From Rhodococcus sp. (in: high G+C Gram-positive bacteria) (GTDB taxonomy: Bacteria; Actinomycetota; Actinomycetes; Mycobacteriales; Mycobacteriaceae): 49,108 bases of DNA. Under the pieces are notes generated by a model that saw only the letters and a program-made list of their open reading frames with translations, searched no databases and was not told the origin of the DNA. Of the stretch, positions 19,437 to 27,833 are shown in pieces (within the stretch, counting starts at the first letter, position 1; each line of letters opens with the position of its first letter). Location of the stretch: assembly GCA_004211695.1 (NCBI GenBank), contig SEEV01000006.1, forward strand, positions 1-49,108, in the 5' to 3' direction. Both the position numbers and the translations under genes were made by a program.

Positions 19437-19997
19437 ATGATCACCCCATTGAGCCCACGAGCTGCCGAGACATGGCAGCTTCTCGCCAATCGCGCTGCAA
19501 CAGAGCGTGACCCCCGATTGCGTGCCAACCTGACTGTTGTGGCTCGGCATGTCGAGGCCGAAGTTCGAGGAGACATTCCCGCACTGATGGCCACGCTCGT
19601 GGCCGAACCCAGATATCAGGTCTGGGGTGCATCGGCGAGCGTAGGGCCCCAGGGCTACGACGAAGTGGCGAACTTCTATCAGGCGGCAATTCGGATCGGA
19701 AAGAATCGCCTCGAATTCGAGATCGTCCGCGTCATGGTGGACCGTGACACCGTCCTCACCGAGGGAACCTTCCGCCACGCGTACTCCGGCGCCATGCTGA
19801 CAGCGCGAGGCTACGATACCGTCGAGGACGACCCAACGGGATGGTATCTGGTCGAGTATCAGGCACTGATCGTCTGGCCGATCAGTCGTGACGGACTGAT
19901 CGTGGGGGAAGACATGTATGCGGGTGAAGCTCCTCGCATCGTGCGGCGGCTCGACACCGGCGAACTCGACCATCTCGGACCCGTCGACCGCGGCTGA
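19437..19997 (+). CDS. NTF2-like (SnoaL-type) family protein
   Basis: This 186-residue protein starts with a helical segment (SPRAAETWQLLANRAATERDPR), then an NTF2-like barrel. Signs are a polar helix HVEAEVRGDIPALMATL, VGPQGYDEVANFYQAAI, strands with EFEIVRVMVDRDTVLTEGTF, and WYLVEYQALIVWPISRDGLIVGEDMY. ATG 19437 is chosen for GGACAGG eight bases upstream; ATG 19386 is also in frame. It is a probable small cyclase, dehydratase or isomerase of unknown substrate. It precedes the first RDHSWG/APH-kinase cassette by 212 bp. Confidence 0.75.
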   Translation: MITPLSPRAAETWQLLANRAATERDPRLRANLTVVARHVEAEVRGDIPALMATLVAEPRYQVWGASASVGPQGYDEVANFYQAAIRIGKNRLEFEIVRVMVDRDTVLTEGTFRHAYSGAMLTARGYDTVEDDPTGWYLVEYQALIVWPISRDGLIVGEDMYAGEAPRIVRRLDTGELDHLGPVDRG

Positions 19998-20128
19998 GAT
20001 CCTCGCCCGAGAGCGATCGACTACAGCGGATGCACGCGATCGGACTCGTCCGCGCCGGCGACAATCCTGGTGATCAGTTTCACACTGAGATACGATAGTC
20101 GTGTACTAGATAATAGCGCATACGAGTT

Positions 20129-20154
20129 CCTCAGGTCCGCGGGATGACCTGAGG
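20129..20154 (+). promoter_or_regulatory. Leader hairpin upstream of cassette 1
   Basis: CCTCAGGTC (20129-20137) and GACCTGAGG (20146-20154) form a perfect 9-bp stem with an 8-nt loop, 55 bp before the ATG at 20210. An A+T-rich promoter-like patch (20088-20120, with TACTAGATAATAG) lies just before it. The hairpin is therefore probably in the 5' leader. It could instead be a weak terminator of the preceding gene. Confidence 0.4.
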
Positions 20155-20209
20155 GAGTGGTTTCTTCACATCAACGCCGCCACCGTTGAGGCCGCCGAAA
20201 GGAAACACC

Positions 20210-21379
20210 ATGCTCAGTCAGTACGACGAGCTTCCTGTCCACCAGACTCCCCACCCACTCTCGGTTGTGTCCAATACCGACCCCGGGTTCGACGACGGCT
20301 ACTTCTTCAGTGTGTTCTCCGCCGACCACGGGATCGTGTGCTTCCAGGGTCTACGCATCAACCCGAACACTGACATCGTGGGTGGATACGTCGGTTTCAT
20401 CCGAAACGGGGTACAGAGGACGGTGCGGTTCAGTCGCACCTGGCGGGAACTCTGCGACACCGCCGTAGGCCCATATCGCATCGCGGTGGTCGAGCCCTAC
20501 CGCGACATTCATCTCTCACTCGACGACAACCCTTCCGGTCTCCGGCTCGACCTGAATTGGATGGGCTCCTCCCCGGCCTACGAGGAAGCACACCATCTCG
20601 CCACGAATCGTGGTCGGCCGACCACCGACCAGACGCGGTACTCCCAAGCCGGAACGGCCCGCGGGTGGATCGAGATCGATGGCGAACGGATCGAGGTGGA
20701 GCCCGAAAGTTGGTACGGCAGCAGGGATCACTCGTGGGGCCTTTACCACGAACGTCCCCCGCTGGCACCCGACCCGCGTTTCCTGCCGCCACGGGTGGCA
20801 GAGGGCGTACCTCGCGCCCTGCGATTCTGGACGCTGTTCGGCTCCGGTGAACTGTCCGGCTTCTACGCCATTCACGAATCACCCGACGGTAGACAAGTGC
20901 CGATGAACGACACCTTCGGTACGCCGTTCGAGGGCAGACTTCACATCGGCTGGGACACGGAGACGGTCGATCTGGTGGGAGGTACACACGAACTCGAACT
21001 GGTCCCAGGCACGCGCTTGCTGCGAGCGGCGACGGTCACCCTCCTGGATGCAGACGGTGGGAAGTGGATACAACACGTCGAGCCGGTAGCGCCGCCGTGG
21101 GTTACCGCCACCATCGGGTACCAGTCCGGGAGCTGGAAAGACGGTGGATCGATGCGGACCTACCACGGCCCAGGGGTGAGCGTCGAGTGGGACGAGTTCG
21201 ACTTCGCACAGCAGCCTTTCGATCACACGATGTATGACGGCACCGTCCAGCGCAACCTCCATGGGAAGGAATACCTGTCTCAAGTGACGACACTCGCACC
21301 CGACGGACGACAGTGGGTCGGCGCCGGCCACACCGAACTCTTCCTCGACGGTCCCTTCTCTCCGTACGGACTTCAATGA
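20210..21379 (+). CDS. Uncharacterised 'RDHSWG' protein (lipocalin/CrtC-like), cassette 1
   Basis: This 389-residue beta-rich protein has no assigned function. A central motif, WYGSRDHSWG (about 176-185), is shared with the protein at 38012 (WWGERDHSWG), and both have a Trp/Tyr-rich aromatic background. Long beta-rich proteins with this motif resemble the carotenoid 1,2-hydratase (CrtC)/AttH-like lipocalin superfamily, and may correspond to Pfam DUF7064/DUF7065. That assignment needs a profile search. CrtC-like enzymes add or remove water at tertiary carbons. ATG 20210 has GAAAGGA upstream. The stop overlaps the APH-kinase start (ATGATG), indicating coupling. Confidence 0.75.
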   Translation: MLSQYDELPVHQTPHPLSVVSNTDPGFDDGYFFSVFSADHGIVCFQGLRINPNTDIVGGYVGFIRNGVQRTVRFSRTWRELCDTAVGPYRIAVVEPYRDIHLSLDDNPSGLRLDLNWMGSSPAYEEAHHLATNRGRPTTDQTRYSQAGTARGWIEIDGERIEVEPESWYGSRDHSWGLYHERPPLAPDPRFLPPRVAEGVPRALRFWTLFGSGELSGFYAIHESPDGRQVPMNDTFGTPFEGRLHIGWDTETVDLVGGTHELELVPGTRLLRAATVTLLDADGGKWIQHVEPVAPPWVTATIGYQSGSWKDGGSMRTYHGPGVSVEWDEFDFAQQPFDHTMYDGTVQRNLHGKEYLSQVTTLAPDGRQWVGAGHTELFLDGPFSPYGLQ

Positions 21380-22452
21380 TGGCGGGACTCGGAGAAGTCG
21401 AATTCGTCGAGCGGTGGTTCCGTACACGACTCGCCAAGATCGACGCGCAAGCAACCGACATTCGGATCTCGTCGGTCGAACGCCTCTCGCGGGGCGTTTC
21501 ACGAGAGACGTGGTCGGTCGCAACCACCGTCTGCACCGGTGGGACGTGGTCGGCGCGACAGTTCATCGTCCGCCGCGACCACGCCGCCGGCAGCATCATC
21601 CCGACGTCCCTGCAGACCGAGTTCGACGTCTACCGGCTACTGCGCGACTCGCCTGTTCCCACGTCGACAGCGCTGTGGTTCGAAGACGACGCCGACTGGT
21701 ATCCGGACTCCAGGCCGGCGTATGTTCGCACACACGTCGCCGGCGACTGGAAGCTTCCGTTCATCGGCAGCACCGACGAAGTACACGACGAGATGCGGAT
21801 TGCGGCGTCGAAGGAGCATCTCGACAAGCTCGCACTCGTACACACCGCCGACTGGAAAGGCCTCGGATTCGGTGACATCTTCGCGGTGCCGGATTCTCCT
21901 GCGGACTGTGCGGAGAATCTGATTCGTGCGAATTTGTCACTGCTCGCGCGATTCCAGTTCGAACCGAGTCCGGTGCTCGCCGAGTCCGTTTCCCGCCTCA
22001 TACAGTCGGCTCCGAGGGACTGCCCACAGATCGCCCTGTGCAAGGGCACCAATGGGCACGGTGAGGAGGTCTGGTCCGAGGGACGCATCGTGGCGATGTC
22101 CGATTGGGAACTCGCAGCTCTCGGTGATCCGGCGTACGACTTTGCGCAAATCCAGGAGATGATTCCCGAGATCGAGCGAGACGGCCGACGCCTGTGGGGG
22201 CTTCCCGAGGCGCTGTCGTACTACTACGACCGCACAGGCATCGAGGTCACCGTCGAGCGGATCAGCTTCTACCGCGCGCTGTACGGATTGTTGCAGTTTC
22301 TGTACACGCACCACGCCGCCGCACAGGTACGTCGTCAGGAAACACCATCATTGCGGTTCGTGTGGAACGCCGCCGAAATCGGCTTCCACAGTGAGATGCG
22401 CCTGGCCGACCTCTTCGGTAGCGCCCCTGGAAAAGTGAGGTCTTCTCAATGA
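21376..22452 (+). CDS. APH-family phosphotransferase homologue with altered catalytic loop, cassette 1
   Basis: This 358-residue protein has the aminoglycoside-phosphotransferase/kinase fold. The N-lobe shows LSRGVSRETWSV as glycine-rich loop, FIVRRD with the lysine position as Arg, and YRLLRDSPVPT. The C-lobe keeps MSDWELAALGDPAYDFA, the metal-binding DWE. Where the family has HGDxxxxN, this protein has CKGTNGHGEEV, so the catalytic Asp and Asn are not recognisable. It may use a different loop chemistry or act without kinase activity. Homologues LvaA and the ACAD10/11 kinase domain phosphorylate 4-hydroxyacyl-CoAs. It is coupled on both sides to its cassette partners. Confidence 0.82.
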   Translation: MMAGLGEVEFVERWFRTRLAKIDAQATDIRISSVERLSRGVSRETWSVATTVCTGGTWSARQFIVRRDHAAGSIIPTSLQTEFDVYRLLRDSPVPTSTALWFEDDADWYPDSRPAYVRTHVAGDWKLPFIGSTDEVHDEMRIAASKEHLDKLALVHTADWKGLGFGDIFAVPDSPADCAENLIRANLSLLARFQFEPSPVLAESVSRLIQSAPRDCPQIALCKGTNGHGEEVWSEGRIVAMSDWELAALGDPAYDFAQIQEMIPEIERDGRRLWGLPEALSYYYDRTGIEVTVERISFYRALYGLLQFLYTHHAAAQVRRQETPSLRFVWNAAEIGFHSEMRLADLFGSAPGKVRSSQ

Positions 22453-22913
22453 TCTATCCCACTACAGATGTCGTTCTCACGTCGATCATCGATGCCGTCG
22501 AAACCGACATCGCTCCACACGTCCACGACGACTACGCGGCAAGCCTGTGCAAGACCGTGGCGCAGATGCTGCGCTCCGTGCGGGTCCGCGCGTCCGAAGA
22601 AGTCTCGGCGCTGCATGCCGGCAACAATGAATTACGCAGTATCCTCACAGCGGCCCTCGACCGTGCGGACCACCCCGCCGAGGTCCACTCAGCCATCACC
22701 GCCGCAGTCACTTGTGCTCCACCCCCGCAGCACCCGGAGCTGGCAGAACTTCACCGTGACGCAATTCGCCTCCGTGCCGCGTTGACCGCAGTCATCGACG
22801 CGACACCCGATGAATCACACCCGAGCCGGCAAGCCGCACGGGAATATTTGCGCCACCAGCTCGAGCGCGAACAGTGCTGGCAGCAAGACGCCTTCACCGG
22901 GCCGCGACGTTAG
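22449..22913 (+). CDS. 154-aa helical protein, cassette 1
   Basis: This small, all-helical, acidic protein is not recognised from known families. It has the same length and N-terminal pattern as the protein at 40200 (M..PT....I...I...I.P...D..A). Both follow an APH-type kinase gene directly. A heptad-like spacing of Leu, Ala and Val at about 40-75 suggests helical pairing. In levulinate catabolism the kinase LvaA requires a small partner, LvaB, so this could be a kinase partner. That is an analogy, not sequence homology. It overlaps the kinase stop by 4 bp (ATGA). Confidence 0.7.
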   Translation: MIYPTTDVVLTSIIDAVETDIAPHVHDDYAASLCKTVAQMLRSVRVRASEEVSALHAGNNELRSILTAALDRADHPAEVHSAITAAVTCAPPPQHPELAELHRDAIRLRAALTAVIDATPDESHPSRQAAREYLRHQLEREQCWQQDAFTGPRR

Positions 22914-22924
22914 AGAAACCGGGG

Positions 22925-23689
22925 TCAGCCGCCGACCGTCAGTAGTTGCCGGAGGCGGCCGGCCTCGGCGCGCCGGTCGATCGCATCGACGTAGCGCTCG
23001 AAGGATCCGTACTCGCAGCGGAAGGCGTCGAGGAACCCGAGCATCACCTCCGGCGGTGTGTACACCATCGAGGCCTCATCTTTGACGATCGTGGCCATCG
23101 CCACCGGGTCGTGTGCGCGCATCCACTCCAGGCTTCGAGCCATACCGGCCGCACTGAGCGCTTAGTCCTCCGCGATCCGTTCATCGGGGACGCCGAGGAT
23201 TCACAGAAGGACTGCGATGACGATGGCCGTCCGGTCCCGACCAGACGTGCAGTGCACGACGGCGGGCAACGCAGCTCCGCCGGCAAGAACCGCCAGCACG
23301 GCCGCAAACGCCTCTCGGCCTTCCTCGAGCATCTGATGGTACGCGTCGATCAGTGGTGCGGGCGTGCACCATCCCTCCGACTGCGACTTCGTCGGCAGCG
23401 ACTCCCACGCCACGAGCGGTAAGGCATGGGTGTCCGGTGATTGCTCGTGCCACGCGCACAGTCCGTGTTGCTCTACTTCTTTCGACGTCCGTAAGTCGAT
23501 GACGGTCTTCAGTCCGACGTCGGCGAGGACGCGTTGATCACTTCGGTCGAGCCGCCCAAGTGCGTCCGATCTGAACAGCGTGTGCTCGCGGATCGAGGTT
23601 CCCGAATCGGTGGGAAGCCCGCCTAGGTCCCGAAAATTGAAGCACCCGTTCAGCTGGATTTCTCTGGGGCTCGTCGCACCCGACACCAT
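22925..23689 (-). pseudogene. Tyrosine phosphatase (MptpB-type) broken by two in-frame stops
   Basis: Read as one frame, 254 codons give a tyrosine/serine phosphatase. It has NGCFNFRDLGGLPTDSG, LFRSDALGRLD, TVIDLRTSKEVEQHG, the P-loop VVHCTSGRDRTAIV (HCx5R), then VPDERIAED, ALSAAGMARSLEWMR and a normal C-terminal helix. Two stops interrupt it in the same frame: TGA at 23201-23203, soon after the P-loop where Gly is usual, and TAA at 23162-23164, where the family usually has Tyr (D-Y-ALS). No frameshift is needed. The gene is therefore inactivated or the bases are misread. It lies 24 bp downstream of the crotonase gene at the end of the long minus operon. Confidence 0.85.
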
Positions 23690-23713
23690 GGTTGATACGG
23701 CTCCTTGCTCTGG

Positions 23714-24478
23714 TCACCGGTTCCGGAAATTGGGGATCTGCTTCTTCATCCGTGCGCGGCCGGCCACACGGGCCTCCTGGCCCTTGAAGCTGACCGATTG
23801 GCCGAGCGCCTCCCGGTCGATCGCCTGTTGGAACGAGGACTCCGTGGACACGTTGACCAGACTTTTCATCATCGCCAGCGCTGATGTCGGCCCGTCGGCC
23901 AGTGTCTGTGCCCAGTCCTCGACGAACCGGTCGAGTTCACCGGAAGGGAGGGCGCGATTGGCGATCCCGATCTCGGCGGCCTCCTTGCCGGTCAGCTGCC
24001 GACCGAAGAACAGGATCTCCTTCGTTCTCGCCATGCCGATGAGACGTGGGAGAGACCAGGACGCACCACCGTCGACCGAAATTCCCAGGTTGGCGAACGT
24101 TTCTCCGAATACGGCATCGTCGGCCGCGACCACGAGGTCGCAGCACAGCGCGAAGTTGCATCCGAAACCGATGGCGGGTCCGGAGACCTTCGCGATGGTG
24201 GGCCGTGGCAACTCGTGTAGGAGTGTGCACAGCTGTCCCACTCGGCGCATGAAGGTCAGCTCGTCCGGCAGCAACGGGGCAGCGAGATCCATGCCCGAGC
24301 AGAATGCGTCGCCGGCTCCGGTGACCACGACTGCGCGGTCGTCGGGAGTGCGGGCGATCTCCTCCAATGCCGAGATCGCCTCCTCCACGAGTTCACCGGT
24401 CAGCGCGTTCTTGCGTTGCGACCGGTTGAGCGTGATCGTCGCAACGCCCTCCGAGCGGGTGACCAGAACCTCAGACAC
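23714..24478 (-). CDS. Enoyl-CoA hydratase/isomerase (crotonase) family
   Basis: This 254-residue crotonase starts at GTG 24478, overlapping the acyl-CoA dehydrogenase stop by 8 bp. It shows NRSQRKNALT, the oxyanion-hole strand AVVVTGAGDAFCSGMDLAAP and GPAIGFGCNFALCCDLVVA. The canonical hydratase glutamates (Glu144 and Glu164 of the rat enzyme) appear replaced by Asn and Phe, while an Asp is present in ISVDGGASWSLPRLIG. This pattern suggests an isomerase or a PaaG-like or ring-acting crotonase more than a standard hydratase. It is the last intact gene of the minus operon that begins at 32952. Confidence 0.87.
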   Translation of the reverse strand: MSEVLVTRSEGVATITLNRSQRKNALTGELVEEAISALEEIARTPDDRAVVVTGAGDAFCSGMDLAAPLLPDELTFMRRVGQLCTLLHELPRPTIAKVSGPAIGFGCNFALCCDLVVAADDAVFGETFANLGISVDGGASWSLPRLIGMARTKEILFFGRQLTGKEAAEIGIANRALPSGELDRFVEDWAQTLADGPTSALAMMKSLVNVSTESSFQQAIDREALGQSVSFKGQEARVAGRARMKKQIPNFRNR

Positions 24479-25628
24479 GCCTTTCTCCCAACCCGGACAG
24501 CCGAGCGATGCGCTCGCGGTGCTCGTCCGCGGTCCCGAGGTACAGTTCGCCGAATTTGGCTCGGCGATAGTACAAGTGCGCGTCGTGCTCCCACGTGAAC
24601 CCGATTCCACCGAAGACGTGCAGGGTTTCCTCGGCGATGTACATGAACGCGTCTGCGCACACCGATTTGGATACGCTGGCAGCGATTGCCAATGCGGTCG
24701 CAGTCTTCGGGTCGGGGTTGCGCAGCCACTTCTCCGCTGCTGCCGCTGCGGCGTCGGCAGCGGCGCGTGCCATCTCCAACTCGAGCAATACGTCGACGAG
24801 GGTGTGCTTGATCGCTTGGAAGCTGCCGATCTTGCGGTCGAATTGCACCCGCTGTTTCGCGTAGGTGACAGCCTGGTCGAGGCACTGTTGTCCTGCGCCG
24901 ACCAACTCTGCTGACAGCAGCGTGACCGCCACATCGAGCCCACCGGACACGGCCGCCGACGCAGCATCTCCTACCGCCAGCAGCGTTGCCGGGGTGGTCG
25001 CGAATTCAACGGCACCGAGAGGACGCACGAGATCGAGTGAGTCCAGCATCCGCGTCTGGACCCCCGCGGCATCGGAGTCCACGGCAAACAGTCCCGTACC
25101 GCCGGAAGTCGAAGCGGTGACGAGCACGAGGTCGGCGGCGGCCGCGTCGACGACGAAGCCCTTCGCTCCGGTGACATGCCACTTTCCGTCTGTCTCGGTC
25201 GCCGTGGTCGACGTCGGAGGGAGGAACCATCCGGCCGCGGTCTCGTGCAATGCTGCCGTTGCAACAATTGACCCCTCCGCGATCTTCTGCAGCAGGTCAC
25301 GGGCTTCTGGTGCGGCACCACATCCCAGCAGAATCGACGACGCCAGCCCCACCGTGGAGAAGAGCGGTACCGGCGACAGTGCACGACCTGTCTCCTCGAA
25401 CACCGCGGCAGCGTCCGCCACCTGCGCGCCGGCGCCGCCGAGGTCCTCGGAGATCAGCAACCCCGCAACGCCGACTTCTTCGGCGAGTGTGCGCCACAAG
25501 CCGAGGTCGGAATCATCCTTGGTGTTCGCGGTCGATTTCAGCCACCCACGAACATCGCCATGTCGTGCAATGACGCTGCGAACCGCCGACCGCAGTTGCT
25601 CCCGTTCCTCGACCATCACGTCAGACAT
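24471..25628 (-). CDS. Acyl-CoA dehydrogenase
   Basis: This 385-residue protein starts at ATG 25628, overlapping the MaoC-like stop by 8 bp (ATGTCTGA). The C-terminal domain is typical, with YAKQRVQFDRKIGSFQAIKHTLVDVL and EETLHVFGGIGFTWEHDAHLYYRRAK. The mid-domain loop is short (AALHETAAGWFLPP) and lacks the usual SEPxAGSD, as in beta-type subunits of heteromeric dehydrogenases. It probably pairs with the dehydrogenase at 27834, which has the full SEPAAGSD motif and is in the same operon. It should oxidise an acyl-CoA at C2-C3. Confidence 0.9.
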   Translation of the reverse strand: MSDVMVEEREQLRSAVRSVIARHGDVRGWLKSTANTKDDSDLGLWRTLAEEVGVAGLLISEDLGGAGAQVADAAAVFEETGRALSPVPLFSTVGLASSILLGCGAAPEARDLLQKIAEGSIVATAALHETAAGWFLPPTSTTATETDGKWHVTGAKGFVVDAAAADLVLVTASTSGGTGLFAVDSDAAGVQTRMLDSLDLVRPLGAVEFATTPATLLAVGDAASAAVSGGLDVAVTLLSAELVGAGQQCLDQAVTYAKQRVQFDRKIGSFQAIKHTLVDVLLELEMARAAADAAAAAAEKWLRNPDPKTATALAIAASVSKSVCADAFMYIAEETLHVFGGIGFTWEHDAHLYYRRAKFGELYLGTADEHRERIARLSGLGERRV

Positions 25629-26847
25629 GAGAGCGAATGCTTTCAGCCGCTCGGGCACGGACGGCGACGGGGGATTGTGGTGTGCTGCGACTGGGCAGTG
25701 CCACGACGGCAGTTCCGGGCATCACGTTGTCCCCGCGCTGGTTTCGGGCATACGTTTCGAGTTCTACGATGTGTTCGCCGTCCTCGTCGACGCGCTTACC
25801 CGTCACGGTTCCGCCCAGTTCGATCACGTCACCGAGGTACACGAAACCCCGGTACTCGGCGCTGACGTGCTTGACCCAGGCGTTGTCCCCGCACCAGTGC
25901 GTCAGCGCCAGGATCTGCCAGCACTGCCGCTGGAATCCGACGTCGTACTGGTAGGCGACGCCCATCGCGTTGGCGGCCGCCTGGTTGTAGTGCACCGAGT
26001 AGATCGGCTCGCGCGCCTTCGTGACCGGGTCCCGGAAGGCCCACGCCGGATGTGCCGCATAGTCGAGCGCTGCCGATGCGTTCGCCTTGAGCCGAGGAAT
26101 GGGAGCGCCTCCACCGGCCACGAACGCCACTTCGTCGGTGAGACCGATCGGGCCCTTCATCAGCGTCGCCGCCGCGTCACCGACCGAGACGTCTTCCCAC
26201 CACAGGGGATTCTCACCGCGCGGCTTCTCTGCCAGAACCTTGCGCTCGACGTCTTCGATCTCTTCCACCGTCCACCGGTGCGGAACCTGGATGTCTCGCT
26301 TCTTGCTCTTGCTGCGCGCCGCGCCTCGCTCGTAGTTGACTACTTGCCAGCGGATTTCGGCAACCTCGTGACCAAGTTGATTGACGTACTTGTTCGTGAA
26401 GGAGTCCGTGACCATCTTCCCGGCGAAGTTGCTCGGCCGCGGGCCGGTGAATCCGTCGTACCTGCACGATGAGCTGATCTTGTCGTTCCAGTAGATCGGT
26501 GCGCGGAGATCCATTTGGGTCGCGCAGTGGAACGCGCCCAAGCCGGGCCAGCCGAACTGGATTCCCGAGAAGCAGCCGATCGAGAACGACGGTGGTGCAA
26601 CCGGGGCTCGGTAGTCCGAGCGTCGACCATGGTCGGCGTCGGTCCACAGCGGGTTGACATCACCGATTCCGCCCGCGAACTTGGCCACCGCGATGCGGGT
26701 CGCCTCTTCATTGTTGACGGAGTGATCGATCCGCAACTCGGCGCCGATCTTCGACTCCATCGAGGTGATCATCGCGTCGTCGATCACCGCTTCCGGCATC
26801 CGAGCCTCTTCGGTTTCCTGGACAGGCTGGATGGTTTCGGCGGTCAC
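25621..26847 (-). CDS. MaoC-like double hot-dog dehydratase (FAS1-DH type N-terminus)
   Basis: This protein of about 408 residues starts at GTG 26847, overlapping the SDR stop by 4 bp (GTGA). ATG 26799 is an in-frame alternative. The N-terminal part (IGAELRIDHSVNNEEATRIAVAKFAGGIGDVNPLW) is the FAS1-type MaoC dehydratase region. The C-terminal part is a second hot dog (HVSAEYRGFVYLGDVIELGGTVTGKRVDEDG). Tandem MaoC proteins of this size hydrate bulky enoyl-CoAs, as ChsH1-H2 do in steroid side-chain degradation. The canonical SGDxNPLH is replaced by GIGDVNPLW, so activity is not assured. Confidence 0.83.
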   Translation of the reverse strand: MTAETIQPVQETEEARMPEAVIDDAMITSMESKIGAELRIDHSVNNEEATRIAVAKFAGGIGDVNPLWTDADHGRRSDYRAPVAPPSFSIGCFSGIQFGWPGLGAFHCATQMDLRAPIYWNDKISSSCRYDGFTGPRPSNFAGKMVTDSFTNKYVNQLGHEVAEIRWQVVNYERGAARSKSKKRDIQVPHRWTVEEIEDVERKVLAEKPRGENPLWWEDVSVGDAAATLMKGPIGLTDEVAFVAGGGAPIPRLKANASAALDYAAHPAWAFRDPVTKAREPIYSVHYNQAAANAMGVAYQYDVGFQRQCWQILALTHWCGDNAWVKHVSAEYRGFVYLGDVIELGGTVTGKRVDEDGEHIVELETYARNQRGDNVMPGTAVVALPSRSTPQSPVAVRARAAESIRSHV

Positions 26848-27761
26848 TTCTTGCCCGCGTTCGGGTTGGCGGTCCACTTCTGGCCGGACGGAATTCCCGC
26901 GTCCTGGACTGCCTTCGCCAGGTCGGATACGGTCCAGCGACCGTCGGTCTGCAGCTTCCAACCGGGATCCTTCTCCCACGGCTTGATTCGCTGCACCCGG
27001 CTTCCACCGACGAGGAAGACTTCTCCGGTGAGTTCGGATTCCGGTGATGCCAGGTAGACGACGAAGGGCGAGACGTTGGCAGGGTCCCACCGATCGAACT
27101 TGCCCTCATCGGAGGACAGGGCGTCGCCGAACGCACTGACGGTCAGGCGTGTACGGGCCTGCGGGAGAATGGCGTTCACCCGAACGCCGTATCGCTCGAG
27201 CTCCTTCGCACTGACCTGCGTCAGCGAGGCGATCGCGGCCTTGGCCGCGGCGTAATTCGCCTGTCCCGGGTTGCCGAAGACTCCGGATTCGCTCGAGGTG
27301 TTCACGACCGAAGCGTTGACCGGCCGCCCCGCCTTGCTCTCCTCGCGCCAGTATCGCGCCGCCGCTCGGGTGACCAGGAAGGTGCCCCGCATGTTGACGC
27401 GGACCACGAGGTCCCAATCCTCGTCCTCGATGTTGACGAGAACACGGTCGCGCAGAATGCCTGCGTTGTTGATGACGACGTCGAGACGTCCGAACGTGTC
27501 GAGGGCGGTGTCGACGATGCGCTGGGCGCCGGCCGCATCCGAGACATCGTCACCGTTGGCGACGGCCTCTCCACCGTTCGCGCGGATCTCGGCTGCGACC
27601 TCCTCCGCGGGACTCGACGCAGCACCCGTGCCGTCTTGTCCACCACCCAGGTCGTTGACGACGACCTTTGCTCCTTCTGCTGCCAGCAGCAGGGCATGTT
27701 CACGGCCGATTCCGCGACCTGCGCCCGTCACGATCGCGACAGCGTTATCCAAGCTTCCCAT
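26844..27761 (-). CDS. SDR, 3-hydroxyacyl-CoA dehydrogenase type (HSD17B4/Hsd4-like)
   Basis: This 305-residue SDR resembles the dehydrogenase domain of multifunctional enzyme type 2. It has IVTGAGRGIGREHALLLAAEGAKVVVNDLGG (with the GGG-D-G insertion typical of that subgroup), NNAGILRDR, the catalytic Ser in NTSSESG, YAAAK, and a C-terminal extension GSRVQRIKPWEKDPGW. It should oxidise a 3-hydroxyacyl-CoA to the 3-oxo form after the adjacent MaoC-like hydratase step. ATG 27761 is 72 bp after the upstream acyl-CoA dehydrogenase, the largest gap within this operon. Confidence 0.9.
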   Translation of the reverse strand: MGSLDNAVAIVTGAGRGIGREHALLLAAEGAKVVVNDLGGGQDGTGAASSPAEEVAAEIRANGGEAVANGDDVSDAAGAQRIVDTALDTFGRLDVVINNAGILRDRVLVNIEDEDWDLVVRVNMRGTFLVTRAAARYWREESKAGRPVNASVVNTSSESGVFGNPGQANYAAAKAAIASLTQVSAKELERYGVRVNAILPQARTRLTVSAFGDALSSDEGKFDRWDPANVSPFVVYLASPESELTGEVFLVGGSRVQRIKPWEKDPGWKLQTDGRWTVSDLAKAVQDAGIPSGQKWTANPNAGKK

Positions 27762-27833
27762 GTGAATCTCCTACTCGAATGTATGTGAATGCTGCAGTCA
27801 CCCCAGGGGCGGACCACAGCGTCGATCGGGCTG

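Noticed and set aside
23201..23203. TGA in the tyrosine phosphatase as a selenocysteine codon
   Set aside because: A TAA follows 39 bp later in the same frame, and the TGA is not at the catalytic Cys. Inactivation is simpler.
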